Part shown: piece by piece, positions 9,651 through 22,179 of the stretch
Layout of the letters: each line of letters opens with the position of its first letter
How positions within the stretch are numbered: the first letter of the stretch is position 1
Origin: Ophioderma brevispina
Taxonomy: Eukaryota > Echinodermata > Ophiuroidea > Amphilepidida > Ophiodermatidae
Length of the DNA stretch: 64,000 nt
Direction of reading: 5' to 3'
Assembly (NCBI GenBank): GCA_023653785.1
Contig: JAMKCH010002968.1
Location: forward strand, 27,888-91,887
Program-made: the position numbers and the translations under genes
Notes under the pieces: model-generated
Database searches by the model: none
Told to the model about the DNA's origin: nothing
The model's input: only the letters and a program-made list of their open reading frames with translations

Positions 9651-12600
9651 ATAGTCCGGACTGCTTAGAACCCCGCTTACAATTCACCTCAGGAGATTCT
9701 GAGACTTGATTGAGGTGTTGGACCATTTACCTTCAAGAATCACACAGGTGCTCTTTCGAAACCGGCTGCGAATTCCGAAAAATCCAAGATGGCCGCCGGT
9801 AGCCATTTTAAAAATCTAAAATTTTAATTTTGATACCTAAAAGCATATGTAATACCTCGCTTTTAGGGGTTTTGGGGGGCTAGAAAGTCATTTCTGACAT
9901 CGTTTTTATCATTAGAAGCCATGTTGCATGGCATGGATTGGGAATTCCAAGATGGCCGCGGCTGTCATAGTGTTTAGTACACATTTTGAAAGACTTATCC
10001 TAGAATTATGTGTCTATACCCATGTTTAACAAGGTCAAGGAAGCCAACAAGATCAAAGGTAACTTCTGGGTTCTTTGTTTTGGGGCAGCCATTGGTTGTT
10101 TTGGTTGAACGTAATTCCCTCCTTTGGAGTAGGAGCACCAAGTTATAGAAAATATAGTGTCAAACTGGGTACAAAAGTCATTAATTTGGTACATGTGGAG
10201 TTGCGGAGTTGACATATAAGTGAATTTAGGCCAAAGTACAGTAGTGCATGGTTGGAGTTAACAAAGGTAGTGACAGAGTTGACAGGGTCATTGGTAATGA
10301 CATGGTTGGTGGTGACACATGTATTTAGCAATGTTCTGAAAACGCATATTGAATATCTGACAATATCGATAGCGCACGTGTATTCAGTCCGTATGTACAA
10401 TAGATCTGGCATAAGTTGAGATTTTAAGTAACATGGTTGGCGATGGTGTCTAATTGGCAGGACTGCTGATTGTGTCATAGTTGGCAGTGACATAGCTGAT
10501 GGTGTCAGCGTTTGCAGTGTCATAATTGGAAGTGACATAGCTGTGGTGTTATAATTGGCATTGTCATTGATAATTAGAAATTGTATTTTGTTGGTGACAT
10601 AGGTGGATCACGCATCATCGGAATCATCGCTGTCTTCGTTATCTGAGGAAACAGGTGGTGAGTCTGATCGGCTGAATCCTCGTCATCCGAATCCCACTGG
10701 TATCAAGTCTCTCTACGTCATCTGCAAGAGCTTCGAAAATAATCGGGCCATCAGCCCATAATGGTTCTAAGTACCAAGAGTTGTGTCCATCCATGTCCAT
10801 TAGTTGGAGAGGGAATGTCTACACGGAGTATCTACTAGTCTCCCTTATAGCAACTGTTCTCTCTACGGAGGTGTGTTGTAATGCTGCACGGACATGGCCG
10901 AGGACAACATACCGTCATAACAACATTCTCCATGATGAGAAGTGAACTGAGGCGGTCAAAACACTCTTGAATCTAGGTCGACCATAGATTGCACATGTAA
11001 ATTCTCTCGAAACCAGCCAAAACCCAATTCCCTAGTGGGGACCTCCCATGCACTCCTTAGGTCTGCTAGGATGGTTGGAAATTTGGACGCTTCTGCATTA
11101 CTTTGATAGGTTTCACCGTCACTGTCACCTTGAAGGGACTAGTTGTATCACTATGTGTGAAGGCATGTAGGCCAACAGCCAACAAACTTTAATCATGAGG
11201 AAGACCTTTCTGTAGATTGATGGTCTCTGTTTCCTTAAAACAGTATGGTGTTGGTGAAAGAGAATGGAAAAGGGAAGGGAATGAGACATATATCGCGGTC
11301 TGGCGTACGTACCAAGATTCAAGAGAGTGTTGACAGCCTCAGGTACATCTCATCAAGAGAAATGTTGTGATGACGGTATATTGCACATCGGCTTGCAATA
11401 TTCAACTTGCCACGTTACCACCATGTCGTGCAACATTATGACAACAGTATCCGCCGTAGAGTGAACTATCAGGTTGCTACATGGAGACTGGAAGCTACTC
11501 CAGTTGTAGGTTGTAGGATTTTCCATCTCCAACTGATGGACATGGATAGACACTAAATCTGGGCATTTAGAACCAATTGGATTGATTGTCCGATTCTTCC
11601 CGAACTCTTGCAGATGAAGTAAGAGACTTGATACAAGTGATTCGGGTGACGAGATTCAGATGATCGGACTCTCCACCTGTTTCATCAGAGAACGAAGACA
11701 GTGATGACTCTGTTGATGCATGATCCAACTATCCACCAACACAAAAAATAAAATGTACAATTATGACACTGCGAATTAGCACACCATTCAGATATGTCTT
11801 CAAATAGGCCATAGCCAATTGACAACCGCCAATTAGCACCGTCAGCTATGTTACTTCCAATTATGACACAAACACCGCCATGCCAACGCGCACCAATCGG
11901 CTTGTTCACTGTCAATTATGACATCAGCAATATCAATGCCAAATTATGATACCATCACATGTCACTTTAAATTAGACACTATGACACCATCAGCCACCCA
12001 TCTAGTGTACATACGGACTAAGTAAGTGTGCACTATCGATATTGTCAACTTACGTGATAGATGCCTTTCAAGAAAAATTGGTAAATACTGTCACCACCAA
12101 CTATGTCATTACCTAATGACACTTGCCAACTCTGGTCACCACCACATTTGATTCATACCAACTAGTGTTTTGTGCTCCTATCTCCAATGGAGGGAAGTAA
12201 GTTCAACCAAAGAACCCCCAAAAAATGGTTGCCCACAAACAAAAGAACCCAGTAAAGTTACCTTTGATCTTTTTGGATTTCTATGACCATGTAAAACATG
12301 GGGATAGACACCGAATCAGCTTCTACTCTATAAAAGGCGGAATAGATGTAATATAATCCATTTTTCTGGCGGCCATTTTGAAATTCAAGATTGCTGCGCA
12401 CATTGTATGGTCCAGCATTGTCGTTATCAATGGGTATTGAATTACTTTGACCTCAACACTGTGTGTAGTCAGAACCAGAATTTGGCCTCTACGAATTCAG
12501 GGCAAAGATTAGGCAAAAAGTAGATATGGTGGCGGCATTTTGAAATTCAAGAGGACTGAAGCAACTAAATGGTCTAGCATTGTTATTCAATGGTCGCATT

Positions 12601-13198
12601 GGAATTCCTGGCCCTAACCTGTGGTTCTTTACTCATAAAATGGTGTAAATATTGGATTTCCTGCACCTACACTTATCTACAAAAGAGGATTTACACAAAT
12701 TTAGGACGATTCTTTCAAAAGGTGTACTTTACATATGACCGCCGGCGGCCAACTTGGAATTCCAAATCCATCCCATGTAACATGGACTTCTAATATGTCA
12801 GAAATGAATTCCCAGCACCTAAAACCCTATAAACGATATTAAACATAATACTAGTTAACTCAATTCAAAATGTGTAATTTTTCATATATGCAGGCCGGCC
12901 ATCTTGGAATTCCAAATACATACACATGTAACATGGACCTCTATGAGCAAAACCGATGTCAGAAATGAATTCCCAGCACCCCCCAAAACCCCTAAAACGA
13001 GGTACTACACATACTTTTAGGTATCGAAATTAAAATTTATATTTTTTAAAGGCTACCGGCGGCCCATCTTTGGATTTTCAGGTTTTCGACAAAGCACCTG
13101 TGTGATTCTTAAAGGTAAATGGTCCACAACTCAAATCAAGTCTCACAATCTCTTGCGGATGAATTGTAAAGCGGGGTTCTAGGCAGGTCCTGGACTAA
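9651..13198. mobile_element. Giant inverted-repeat (foldback) element, about 3.5 kb
   Basis: The left end (9651 onward) and the right end read backwards from 13198 are reverse complements. Both carry, in order, TAGTCC-like termini, TAGAACCCCGCTT, GAGACTTGATT, GGACCATTTACCTT, AATCACACAGGTGCT, AAGATGGCCGCCGG-like and CTTTTAGG motifs. The match continues inward through GACATAG/TTGGCA subrepeats and an AACAGGTGG block (about 10650 and 11680) to about 10985 and 11285, leaving a loop of about 300 bases. The right arm is longer because a subunit of about 170 bases is repeated. No transposase-like frame was seen, and the 131-codon minus-strand frame at 10143-10538 consists of arm subrepeats. Confidence 0.85.
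12360..13010. repeat. Tandem subrepeats in the right arm of the foldback
   Basis: A unit of roughly 170 bases beginning with GGCGGCCATTTTGAAATTC-like sequence recurs at about 12368, 12531, 12737 and 12892. The left arm holds fewer copies. This explains the arm-length difference. Confidence 0.65.
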
Positions 13199-13884
13199 AT
13201 AAAAACAAAATAATTTTACCTGAAGTGGGAACGTTTAAACAATTTACTTTATGGGAACTATTAATCATTTTTAAAAAAGCTTAGGCAGCAAGGTAAATTT
13301 AAAAATAGTGATTTCACCAAAAAAAATGTCTGTTACAACCTTGTAATTCAGAAATGCTGAGTGTTTCTTTATTTGTTACATACCTGACAGCTACCAAATC
13401 ACTCAGAATGGTCATCTAGAAGTTATTGGAGATTGTTTTTTGTTATAGAATTGTCCTAAGTGCTGCTAATCTAAGCTATCATCGTTGGTAAATTGTTTGT
13501 ATAATCGTACTATATATTCAAAACCATTCTTATAAAGGTGCTTGCTTTTGTTCCGATTTAAATGTATTGGGTTCTCTATGTGATTGGGAGCATGGTACTT
13601 CGTACATTCGTCATCAAGGTTTGTGGGGCCACATACTTGCGGTTTTGATGTAGAAGCCGATAATGCACATTGCAAGCCCTCCTCTTTACTACTGTGCTAA
13701 TATATGCGTTTAACTATTAAAACGACAGGTTATTGGTCTGTATATTATATTGTGAAAGAAATGATTTGAAAGGGGCCTGAATTTCCGCACAATGAGAACA
13801 AACCCGCCTTTTATCTGCTCATCAAAATTGATTACTACGTCCTAGTAAAGGGGGGTCTAAATATGATCGGAAACGTCACTTTTA

Positions 13885-14605
13885 AAGCAATAAAAGCACA
13901 TTTTTAAGAGCGCCCCCATTTCAAAATTTGAGATTGCTACATTCTTGTGTTGGTAAGGTTAGTAATTTTGTTATCATTAGGCAGTTCCTTTTAACCCCGC
14001 CAATTTAGAAATCATGGACAATCAAATAAACATTTCGCACACATATTCGTGGAAGCAGCATCTGTTTGAAAAGCACAACTTTGGACAAGGATTACGTATG
14101 TGTAGTCAAAGAACTCTGGTGAATTTTAATGCAATTTTTGAATATTAAATTGCTTTTCCGCTGTTGCAATACTTTGGGGCCCCGTGGGTGTAGTAATCGG
14201 GATCCCTGATTGCAATTAATGGTGGTGGTGGAAACGTCGGAATTGATGTCAGTCCATGTTGTGTTGTAATAGTGTCACCGCACGAAAAATGACCCTCTAC
14301 CTTGACTCCTGACGACCAGAACAACTAATGGATTCGCGTAGACACGTAAAATGGCGCATTTTCCACGACTATTTCATACTGAAAGGACGTTTCCAGCAGC
14401 CGTTGAATGATTATGGAGATCTTCCCCCGAATAAGAAGTATTCTCATTAAAAATTCCAGTATCTTGTGGACACACAGAGATTTTGAGCTCTTGCCATTCA
14501 CAGGTATGTTTTACTAGTTCAAATTAAAACAATGAACTTGCAAAACCTCACAAATATCTGAAAATGGGGTCTGCTCTTCTAAAAATGTGTGTTATGATTT
14601 AAATT
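13885..14605 (+). mobile_element. TIR element family A, longest copy
   Basis: The left terminus AGCACATTTTTAAGAGCGCC is the reverse complement of the right terminus near 14560-14600 (GGGGTCTGCTCTTCTAAAAA, then TGTGT). The core shares GGACGTTTCCAGCAGCCGTT with 23495-24055. About 0.72 kb and non-coding, it is a non-autonomous DNA transposon by structure. Confidence 0.7.
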
Positions 14606-14609
14606 GATA

Positions 14610-15780
14610 GATATGTTTTATATTTTTAAATGATTAAATAAAAACGGTATTTTGAAAAAAAAAAAAGATAGAAAAGCAAACAGCAGACAACTAGTTTTGT
14701 CTCATTACTGATTTCTCCTCTTTCTAAAGAAAAAAAATATGCTCATGGTTCTCGAAGGAGGGGGGGATGGCAACGGGAAAGGTGGGCCTTATGTTTATCA
14801 TCCATCCCGCTCCGCTCTATTCTCCTTACATTTTTCCACGAACCCTATGCCCGTACTCTTTCCTTTCCTTCTCGGACTTAGGAAATATCTTTTTAGGCAG
14901 ATCCATCGCTTAAAGACCAAAAAGCGCTATCAGACCCATTTTAAACAAAATGCGCTGCGGTATCCTGAGACAAACTTTTTTTTTATTGGCCTTATGTCAA
15001 TTTGTGGCACATGAAAATATATAATGGTTGCACCATTTATGATATTATCATAAATTAGGAATACAATGCGATGGGGGCCTGGAAACTATGGGAGGTCGCT
15101 ATCTATAACCCTGCGATTCCTATATTGAAATGTCAAACAAAGAATCTATAGACCAGTGAACATCCTATGCCAATTATTTGTTATGCGAATCAATTCCTGC
15201 GAATCGTTATGGCCCATCCCATAGTATTAAAAAATCTAACAGCTTACAATTGCCCAGTGTGTGCAGTCAGGCCGACCTATTTAAAGATACGGCCCTAACA
15301 TGTTACAACATTCTGTTTAAAGGGTTCTTAGATTTTTCTTATCTAGTGTGGACCATTTGAACAATATTTAAAACTAGCTAAGCGGACAATTTTACCCCAG
15401 GAATCAACCTTGAACTGTTTTACGTTTTACCTCTGTACAAATTTTTTACCATTTTCCTACAATGCTCCACGCGGTGGATTTTTGTATAAATGTCTGGATA
15501 TTATTATTGGTGCATTTTGCAGTAATTAACTGACAGGGAAAATACATGGTCAGGCCCCCCGTAATGGCAAAAGAGGTTGTGGTTGAGTGGTAAATATCCC
15601 GTATGGATGAAGTATTGAATGCAGAGGAGATCGATAACAAGAGGTCAATGGCCATGGTTGATGTTTGTACCAAGCGTTGATTGCCGACATGTTCAAACAA
15701 ATCTGTTGGTGGAAGAAAGCAGTGAGTGAGCCCGGGAAACAGTATTTTTGTTTAAATACTCGCATACAGTGACTCCAGTG
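14610..15780. other. No supported gene
   Basis: Only short frames without domain signatures are present. The 91-codon frame at 14739 starts in a G-rich run and has no recognisable content. Confidence 0.45.
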
Positions 15781-15784
15781 TCAC

Positions 15785-16400
15785 GTAATAGTATTTTTTA
15801 AAGTTTTCATCCGAGATTGCAAAATTTGGGACGAGATTAATGTAACAATTTGATATATAAATCGCGGGCAACGACTCTACTTTGCAATACAATCCATTAA
15901 GATTGGGGCAATGAACCGAACAATTAAAACTTTCAAATATACCCAGTTCTGGGGATTTCTTTTGCGTAGGTGTCATAGAGGGAAAATTAAGCAAACTCCC
16001 ATTCCCCATCATAGACGAGAGGTCAGAAGTATAGATGCAAAAAAAAAAAAAAAATTAATAAAAAAACAAACAAAACAAAAAAGCATTTTTACGCGTATTA
16101 ATATTTACCTACAATGTCTTGTATCCGAGATTGCAAAACCTGGGAAGATAAGTTAATGGAAATAATTTGATAAATATTAAAGCGCGGTCAACCAGTGAAT
16201 ACCAATGCATTAGGACTCATTGACTGGGGTAAGGAACCGAACAAATTGAAATTAATATACCAGTTCTGGGTATTCTTTGCGTTAGGTGTCATAGAGGGAA
16301 ACTAAGCAAAACTCCATTCCCTTAGAGACCAGGATGTCAGGAGGACAGATAGAAAAAAAAAAAAATTTAGCATTTTTAGCTTAGTAATTAATATATTTAC
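15785..16400. repeat. Direct tandem duplication, unit about 305 bp
   Basis: 15785-16095 and 16096-16400 align throughout. Shared landmarks are ATCCGAGATTGCAAAA, GGTGTCATAGAGGGAAA and a poly-A run followed by AGCATTTTTA. The copies differ by many one- and two-base indels. Confidence 0.8.
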
Positions 16401-16429
16401 CGAGACTGAGACAGCCTATATAAAAGTGC

Positions 16430-16870
16430 ACTGGTCTTTTACTAAACGGCTTGTTTCTGATGGAGGGCGCAGAGGGTCAAAGTCTATTGCATCAATCAGG
16501 CTTGACTGGATTCCCCCCACCTACGTTAGTAACTAAGTATTTGTGATACTCAAACTATTCCTTATTTTAACCCTATCTGTGCTCCATCAATAATTGTAAC
16601 ATCGTTTATCCAAATCGAGCAACTTTAAAAGTGGACCCTGTACCAACTGCAATTGACCCTTTTATTGATTTGTGCTGTGTTTAGCCTAGACTTGACACTT
16701 TAGGCTGTAGTTAGGGGCAACTATACATTTTCTGAATACCTTATGGTTAGACAAGTAACATGGGTACCTTTAACATGGTTTGGATCAGTTTAAAAAAATT
16801 GATCGCCTGTATAATCTCCCATGTCTGCGATGGACTATAATCGTGGTATTGTTTCGCCCCTCCTACGATT
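16430..16870 (+). repeat. Dispersed repeat family C, copy 1
   Basis: It aligns with 58335-58720. Shared landmarks are GAGGGCGCAGA-like, TCAAACTATTCCTT-like, TCGAGCAACTT, GACCCTGTACCAACTG, ATTGACCCTTTT and GGATCAGTTTAAAAAAATTG. A weaker third match lies near 26370-26450. No coding content was seen. Confidence 0.65.
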
Positions 16871-17432
16871 TCCTTAGCCCGCCCCTGGGTGATTAGGTTG
16901 ATCCTAAAATAAAGCTAAATAAGACGTCATATAAAATGTTTGAAACATGTTTCAAAGTAATATGATCAAGGCGTGTATACACAAATAGCATGGCAAGAGA
17001 TTTTCGTGATTTCTTACTTTATGCACAAGATTGTCTTTTCGGATTTGATGTGATGAATAGCTCGGGATTCCAGATCGACTTCACTATGCATATAACATTG
17101 CCAATACATTTCCATTTCATCCATTGAGCGTTGAGGGACTGACCGATGAAGGCAGACTGTTGTATTCCTATTCTTGCTATGATGGGGGGATCTCTACAGG
17201 TTTGGTGTTATTGTAAAGAGAGGGAAAAAATGATTCACTAGTTGCTAGTTTGGATGTTGTTGAGAAGAAATATTTTGTCTAAATGTGCTATTGACCTAGC
17301 GTTCTTCTTTTGTCACTTATTTTATGCGATTTCAAGCGTTTAATGGGTGGTTTTGAGTTACATCCCGGTCGCCTATTTTTCGAAAAAAAAAAATACATGG
17401 CGCTAGAGCGGATCATTTTTTTCATGAATTCA

Positions 17433-17458
17433 ATCAAACAATCAATCAATCAATTTAT
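17433..17458. repeat. (AATC)n microsatellite
   Basis: Consecutive CAATCAATCAAT units with one imperfect unit. Confidence 0.85.
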
Positions 17459-17559
17459 TTCACTATGCAAGCAGCGATACAAAGATTATGATGTTTAAGT
17501 ATACTAGCATAGCGGGTAAACCAACAGAGCATAGCTCAAGTAATGGCACCATAAAAAAA

Positions 17560-17760
17560 GTAGAAGTTTGTTAGAAAAAACATGGCGAAGTTTATAAAAC
17601 CAAGGCGACTTTGGAAAACACAAAAAATGGCGAATTGTAAAAATCACGGCGAGTTTGAAAGAGTTTGTAAAACAACGACGGTTCTGTAAGAAAAACCCGG
17701 ACAGTTTGCAAAAGTGTGCAACACGAATTACGAGGCGATGTTAAAACGTTGCACAGAACA
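17560..17760. repeat. Degenerate short tandem array, unit about 22-30 bp
   Basis: A motif close to ATGGCGAATTTGTAAAA recurs about seven times, near 17582, 17604, 17626, 17646, 17674, 17696 and 17730, with drift between copies. Confidence 0.6.
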
Positions 17761-17769
17761 CAAAGGACC

Positions 17770-18839
17770 TCCATGTTAAGTGTTAACTCCCGGATACCGA
17801 CGGTTTTTCCCCGATTGCGATTAACCCCTTTTTTGTTGCCAAATTATTTAATGCAATTGTCAATGACCATTTATGAGCAACGAAATAATTGAAAAAGACC
17901 AAATTGATCCCTAGAAATATACCGGGGGCCACCAACCAATATGAACTTTCATCCGGTGCATTAAAGTGGCAAAAGTTTTTGCAAAAACTTGCAGGTAATT
18001 CATTTCTTCATCCTGTTCAGGTCATTTTAATAAACCACTGTGTAAGGGAACACTTTCACCGCGGGGTTAGGGTATATGCCGTCAAATTCGAAGGGCTGTG
18101 GTGTGTGGTGGGTGTTGGGGGGGGGGGGGGTGCCACCCAAAGAATAATTGTCAATTACCATGGTAGAGCTAAAACTTGCATGAAAATCCGACATTCTAAC
18201 CTTTTTAGAGCAAACTGGATTTTCACCCATTGTCTATAGAAAATGCCCATTTTTGCTGGCTTCGCGGACTAGGACGTCATTGTTGGACCCATTCTAAGTA
18301 TATTCAGTGACTTATTTTGGTATCAATAGAAAGAGAAGGAGACATAGGAACCAAAAAAACCATAGGATGTGTATAAAGACATTCCCGAAGGGTAGTAGGA
18401 GTGTTCCCAGTCTCTGCTCTGTCTCTTGCGTTTGGTAAAAGATTATGCTAAACTAAAAACTTGTGAAGGGACATGTTCAGATTACCCCCACCTTGACATT
18501 GCTGGTCATAATATCGCGCCCTCTATTATTACCAAACAACTGTCCACGAAACGCGTAAATTACACCCAGGGCTCTGGAATACACAAATCGGAGCACGAAT
18601 TGGGTTGAAGAGCTAGTGTAATTCGGTCGCTTAGCATTTTCATATCACCGTGGACCCGAGGGAGGGTAGACTGTAGGGGAATTCCGCGTGGAAACGGTGT
18701 TAAAAAAAAAAGAAAAAAAAACTTGGTAAGGAGGCCGGGTAAATTGTACAGTAAGAAGAGGATTTCATGGAAAAAATATTCTAATTACAGTACTCTCGAG
18801 CTTAGCACTTGTAATTTTTTTTAGCATACATGAAACATT
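17770..18839. other. No supported gene; contains a poly-G run
   Basis: A run of about 14 G lies at 18117-18130. The frames of 60 to 116 codons here have no recognisable domains. Confidence 0.5.
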
Positions 18840-19385
18840 AATAGCATAATAGCACATTTTTTGAGAGCCGCCCTCAAAATTTCAAAAATGTTGATATTTT
18901 TACAAGATTTGGTAACTGGCTAGTAACTATTACCTGTGAATGGTTAAGCTCGAAAATGTCTATGTGTCACACACGACAGAATTTTGTAATTAGAATAATT
19001 CATATCGGAGATTTACGAGAATAATTCTTACGGCTGTGCTTAGAACGGCTTCCAATGGGAAGTTAGCGTCATGTACGTGTCTACGCTACATCATTAGTTG
19101 TTTTATGGTTTCAGGCAAGTGAAGTAAGAGGTTATTTTATGAGGTGGCACTACTATTTCATCATGAAGACATAAAAGTAGCATTTCCGGCTCTGCCGTTA
19201 AGTTCCCAATCTGGGATCCCAATCTAATTACAAAAATCGCTTATTTATGATTAAATCGGCATTTTTAGCAATTACTCGTTCGCATGTATAGTTTCCTAGA
19301 AAATTACCCACATAACTGTACAAAAAATATAAATTTTGGAAAATGGGGGCACTCTTCAAAAATTGTGCTATTATTGTTTTAACAA
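18840..19385 (-). mobile_element. TIR element family A, inverted copy
   Basis: Both termini match the family (AATAGCACATTTTTTGAGAG left, GGGGGCACTCTTCAAAAATT right). The core reads in the opposite direction from the 13.9 and 23.5 kb copies, with AGCATTTCCGGCTCTGCCGT as the reverse of the GGCAGAGCTGGAAATGC core. Confidence 0.7.
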
Positions 19386-19749
19386 ATATGCAAAATAAAT
19401 AATCATGGTTCATTCATATTCCTAGGTCAGCCATTGGATTGTTCCTTAACCATTGGAAATTATCCAAAAAAATAGCGCCAAAATAACGGAATACGTCCTA
19501 ATTTAGTGGACGAGCCCTCTTCGATTAGAAGGAACTTTAGAGCAGAAACCGTCATACGTCCTCCTCACTATTCCGGCGTGGCGTGGGGATCTAAAAATCG
19601 TGATCCATTTAAATTGATGGATACAAACAGCGAGTGTGGACGTTGTATGTCATAGTTGATGGTACGTTAAAGTAATTTGTATGTTACTTTTTTGTTCTAA
19701 TTGTTAAAACGGCTCATTCCGGACCCACATGTAAGTAACAATTAAAATT

Positions 19750-21380
19750 GGCATAAGGGTTTGGCACTTCCGTTAGTGCATAACGGGGGGGGGGGTTCCT
19801 AGGACCCCCCTTTAATTAAACCACTTCCTAAAGGATTGTTTTTGATGAAATCCACCACATTTTAGAAGGATTTTCAAAGACATCAACAATAAAAGAAATA
19901 AAAAAAAACTGAAAAGAAAGTTTGTTCAGTAAGGAAATTAGGGGGGCAAAACATGATTTTAATTTTTTTAATTTTTTTAAATTTTTTTATTTCTGCATTT
20001 TCTACGGGCTTGTTTCACCTAGACTTGTGCTGATTGCGTTAAATGGTAAATAATGAAACTATTTCGCATATTAAAGTACAAAAGAGATTCGTTCTCATTT
20101 TCATTTATATTTTTAGGGTTACTGGTATTAATTTACCATAGGTTCCTAAGTAAACAAACCGCACATTTTGATGTATATAAAATAGTATGGCTCCAAGGAA
20201 ACCTACTATACTTGCAAATTTTTTTTAATTAATTATTTACTTTGTTTAGGTACTTAGGTGTATGCATATGAAAATCAGAATCCCGTAACTCGAATGAAGA
20301 TTTTTCATTTTTGTCATGGGGCACGTCGTTAGTGATAAGGGGGGCTCCTAGGAACCCATACTAATTACGCAAAAACGACGCGATGGATTTGAATTTTTTT
20401 GCAACAATGCAAGAGCAACATAAACGGTAGACGAATACAAAATATAAACCAACATATATTGCAGCGTTAAAAATCGCCGGCTGAAAACAAAAATGGGTAC
20501 CTAGGAACCCCCCCCCCTTATGCAGTTTAAGTGTTAAACTGTATCCTAAAAGTATTATTAAAGAACTTCAAGTTATTCTCATGTTCATTGTTGAGTTATC
20601 AGCAAGTGTTCCTATCACGTGTCTTATAGGCCAATATGTGATAGTAATTTCTTTTTGATAATTCCCATTCTTGCAGAGGACGACCCTCATAGCTGAGATG
20701 AATCACAAAAGCCCCTTTGACAACTTAAGTGACGAAGGGTTTTCACTCCAGTTAGTGCCCAAAGAAGGGGGGGGGGTCCATGGGACTGCACACTAAGGAA
20801 CACTTTCCAGAGGGATTTTATGGCACGAAATTTATACCACATGAAGGGTCACAAGACAAACCCAAACGAGCAATAAAAATGAAATTATATTGGGCGCAAT
20901 TAGCGGGCCACATATTTTTAACACAAGACTGCATTTTTAGCCATCCTGTATTTTTACGGGGTTGCAAAATACACGTCATTTTCCCATAGAGTTTGTACAG
21001 TAACGGGTTAGCAATGTGAACAATGAAATTGTTTGTGTCTGCACACAAGGGTTAATTATTTTTATTGTTATTAATTATTGTTTTACTTATCCATGTATGT
21101 GTTCACATTATATCAGCAAAAATGGCTAAGGGTACTTCTGATTTTTAAAATATGGCTCAGACAATTCCGTTTGGTGCCCAAGGTGGGCACCCTCACTAAT
21201 TAACTCATATTAACGGCTTGGCCGATTTTAATTTTCTTTGTAATGAAAGAAGCGCATTAGAAATCAGACAATTAACAAAAACATCGACAAAAAAAACCCA
21301 CGCGTACGGCCCAGCGCGAAAACAAATTTTGAGGGTCCATAGGAACACCCCCCCGGTCACTTAAGTGTTAACATTTGAAT
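19750..21380. repeat. Diverged array with poly-G/poly-C palindromic blocks
   Basis: Blocks resembling CTTCCGTTAGTGC followed by a G-run, CCTAGGA or CCATGGG, and a C-run recur near 19770-19815, 20325-20370, 20500-20520, 20755-20790 and 21165-21200, with a closing half near 21335-21360. Each contains a small palindrome such as TTCCTAGGACC. The spacers share poly-A and ACAATAAAA-like tracts. The frames inside are repeat-derived. Confidence 0.5.
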
Positions 21381-21924
21381 AACATTGAAAAAAAAAACAT
21401 TACTTTTGCTGATACACTATTTAAGGACATATCTTTCTCCGCTTCAATGCCCTTGAAACTAGTTTCGAATGAAGTCGGCTGATTAGGAAATAAGATATAA
21501 TTGATAATGGCGGCCATTCTGAGCCGTAGCACATGCAATGTAATGTTTGCATGACATTGTCTATATAGGTGGGGTAGTTATGGTAACACCACTAACTTCA
21601 CTCACTTATACACAGTAGTCTATGGGGAAAATGGCAACTTTGAGGCATGTTTTCTTTCACATTTAAAACTCTCACAGAGGAAAACAAAACAATAGACACC
21701 TCAAAATACAAGCTAAAAATTAACAAATAAGCAAAGTTCGACATATGGTGACCGATTTTTGTCAGGGTGTTGTACGTGTTATCTAACTGGTGTTGTATTT
21801 CACTTGAAAAGTGGACAATAATGTTCTGGGGCTAAGTGTACGCCTTGTAAAATATATCTAGTGCAAGATGATGTTTTTAACGCCAGTGCCAACATATTGA
21901 ATCATTACGCCGATGACGACAGGA

Positions 21925-22171
21925 AGACCCAAGTGCCACTCGAATTCAATGTCCTGATGACGTCACTGCTACGGTGTCTTCTGCCACCCAGGTGGTGTCA
22001 GTAACCTGGCCGCCTCCGGTGATAAGTGACAATTCTGGCCTAGTGAAAGTTGTCAATCAGTCGGCGGAGCAGGGATCAAATTTTCCGTTTGGTTTTACAC
22101 CTGTTACAATCACTGTACAAGATGAAAATAACCTCAATCACGCTTCATGTACATCATTGTGGAAAGTCGGA
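21925..22171 (+). pseudogene. HYR domain exon remnant (third copy)
   Basis: The frame reads QCPDDVTATVSSATQVVSVT, then WPPPVISDNSGLVKVVNQ, GSNFPFGFTPVTITVQDENN and SCT. These are the CP, VSVTW, DNSG and terminal Cys landmarks of a HYR module. One base appears lost near the end: the expected CTFIVE becomes CTSLWK. One base also appears shifted before the first Cys. No clear acceptor was found. It may be an intact gene with sequence errors, but as read it is broken. It is more distant from exons 1 and 2 than those are from their 35-40 kb paralogues. Confidence 0.6.
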
Positions 22172-22179
22172 CGTTAGTA

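Noticed and set aside
10143..10538. 131-codon open frame on the minus strand
   Set aside because: It lies wholly in the foldback arm and is built from its TTGGCAGTGACATAG-type subrepeats. The amino-acid pattern repeats with them and no domain is present.
17889..18239. 116-codon frame
   Set aside because: It runs through the poly-G tract and has no recognisable motif or splice context.
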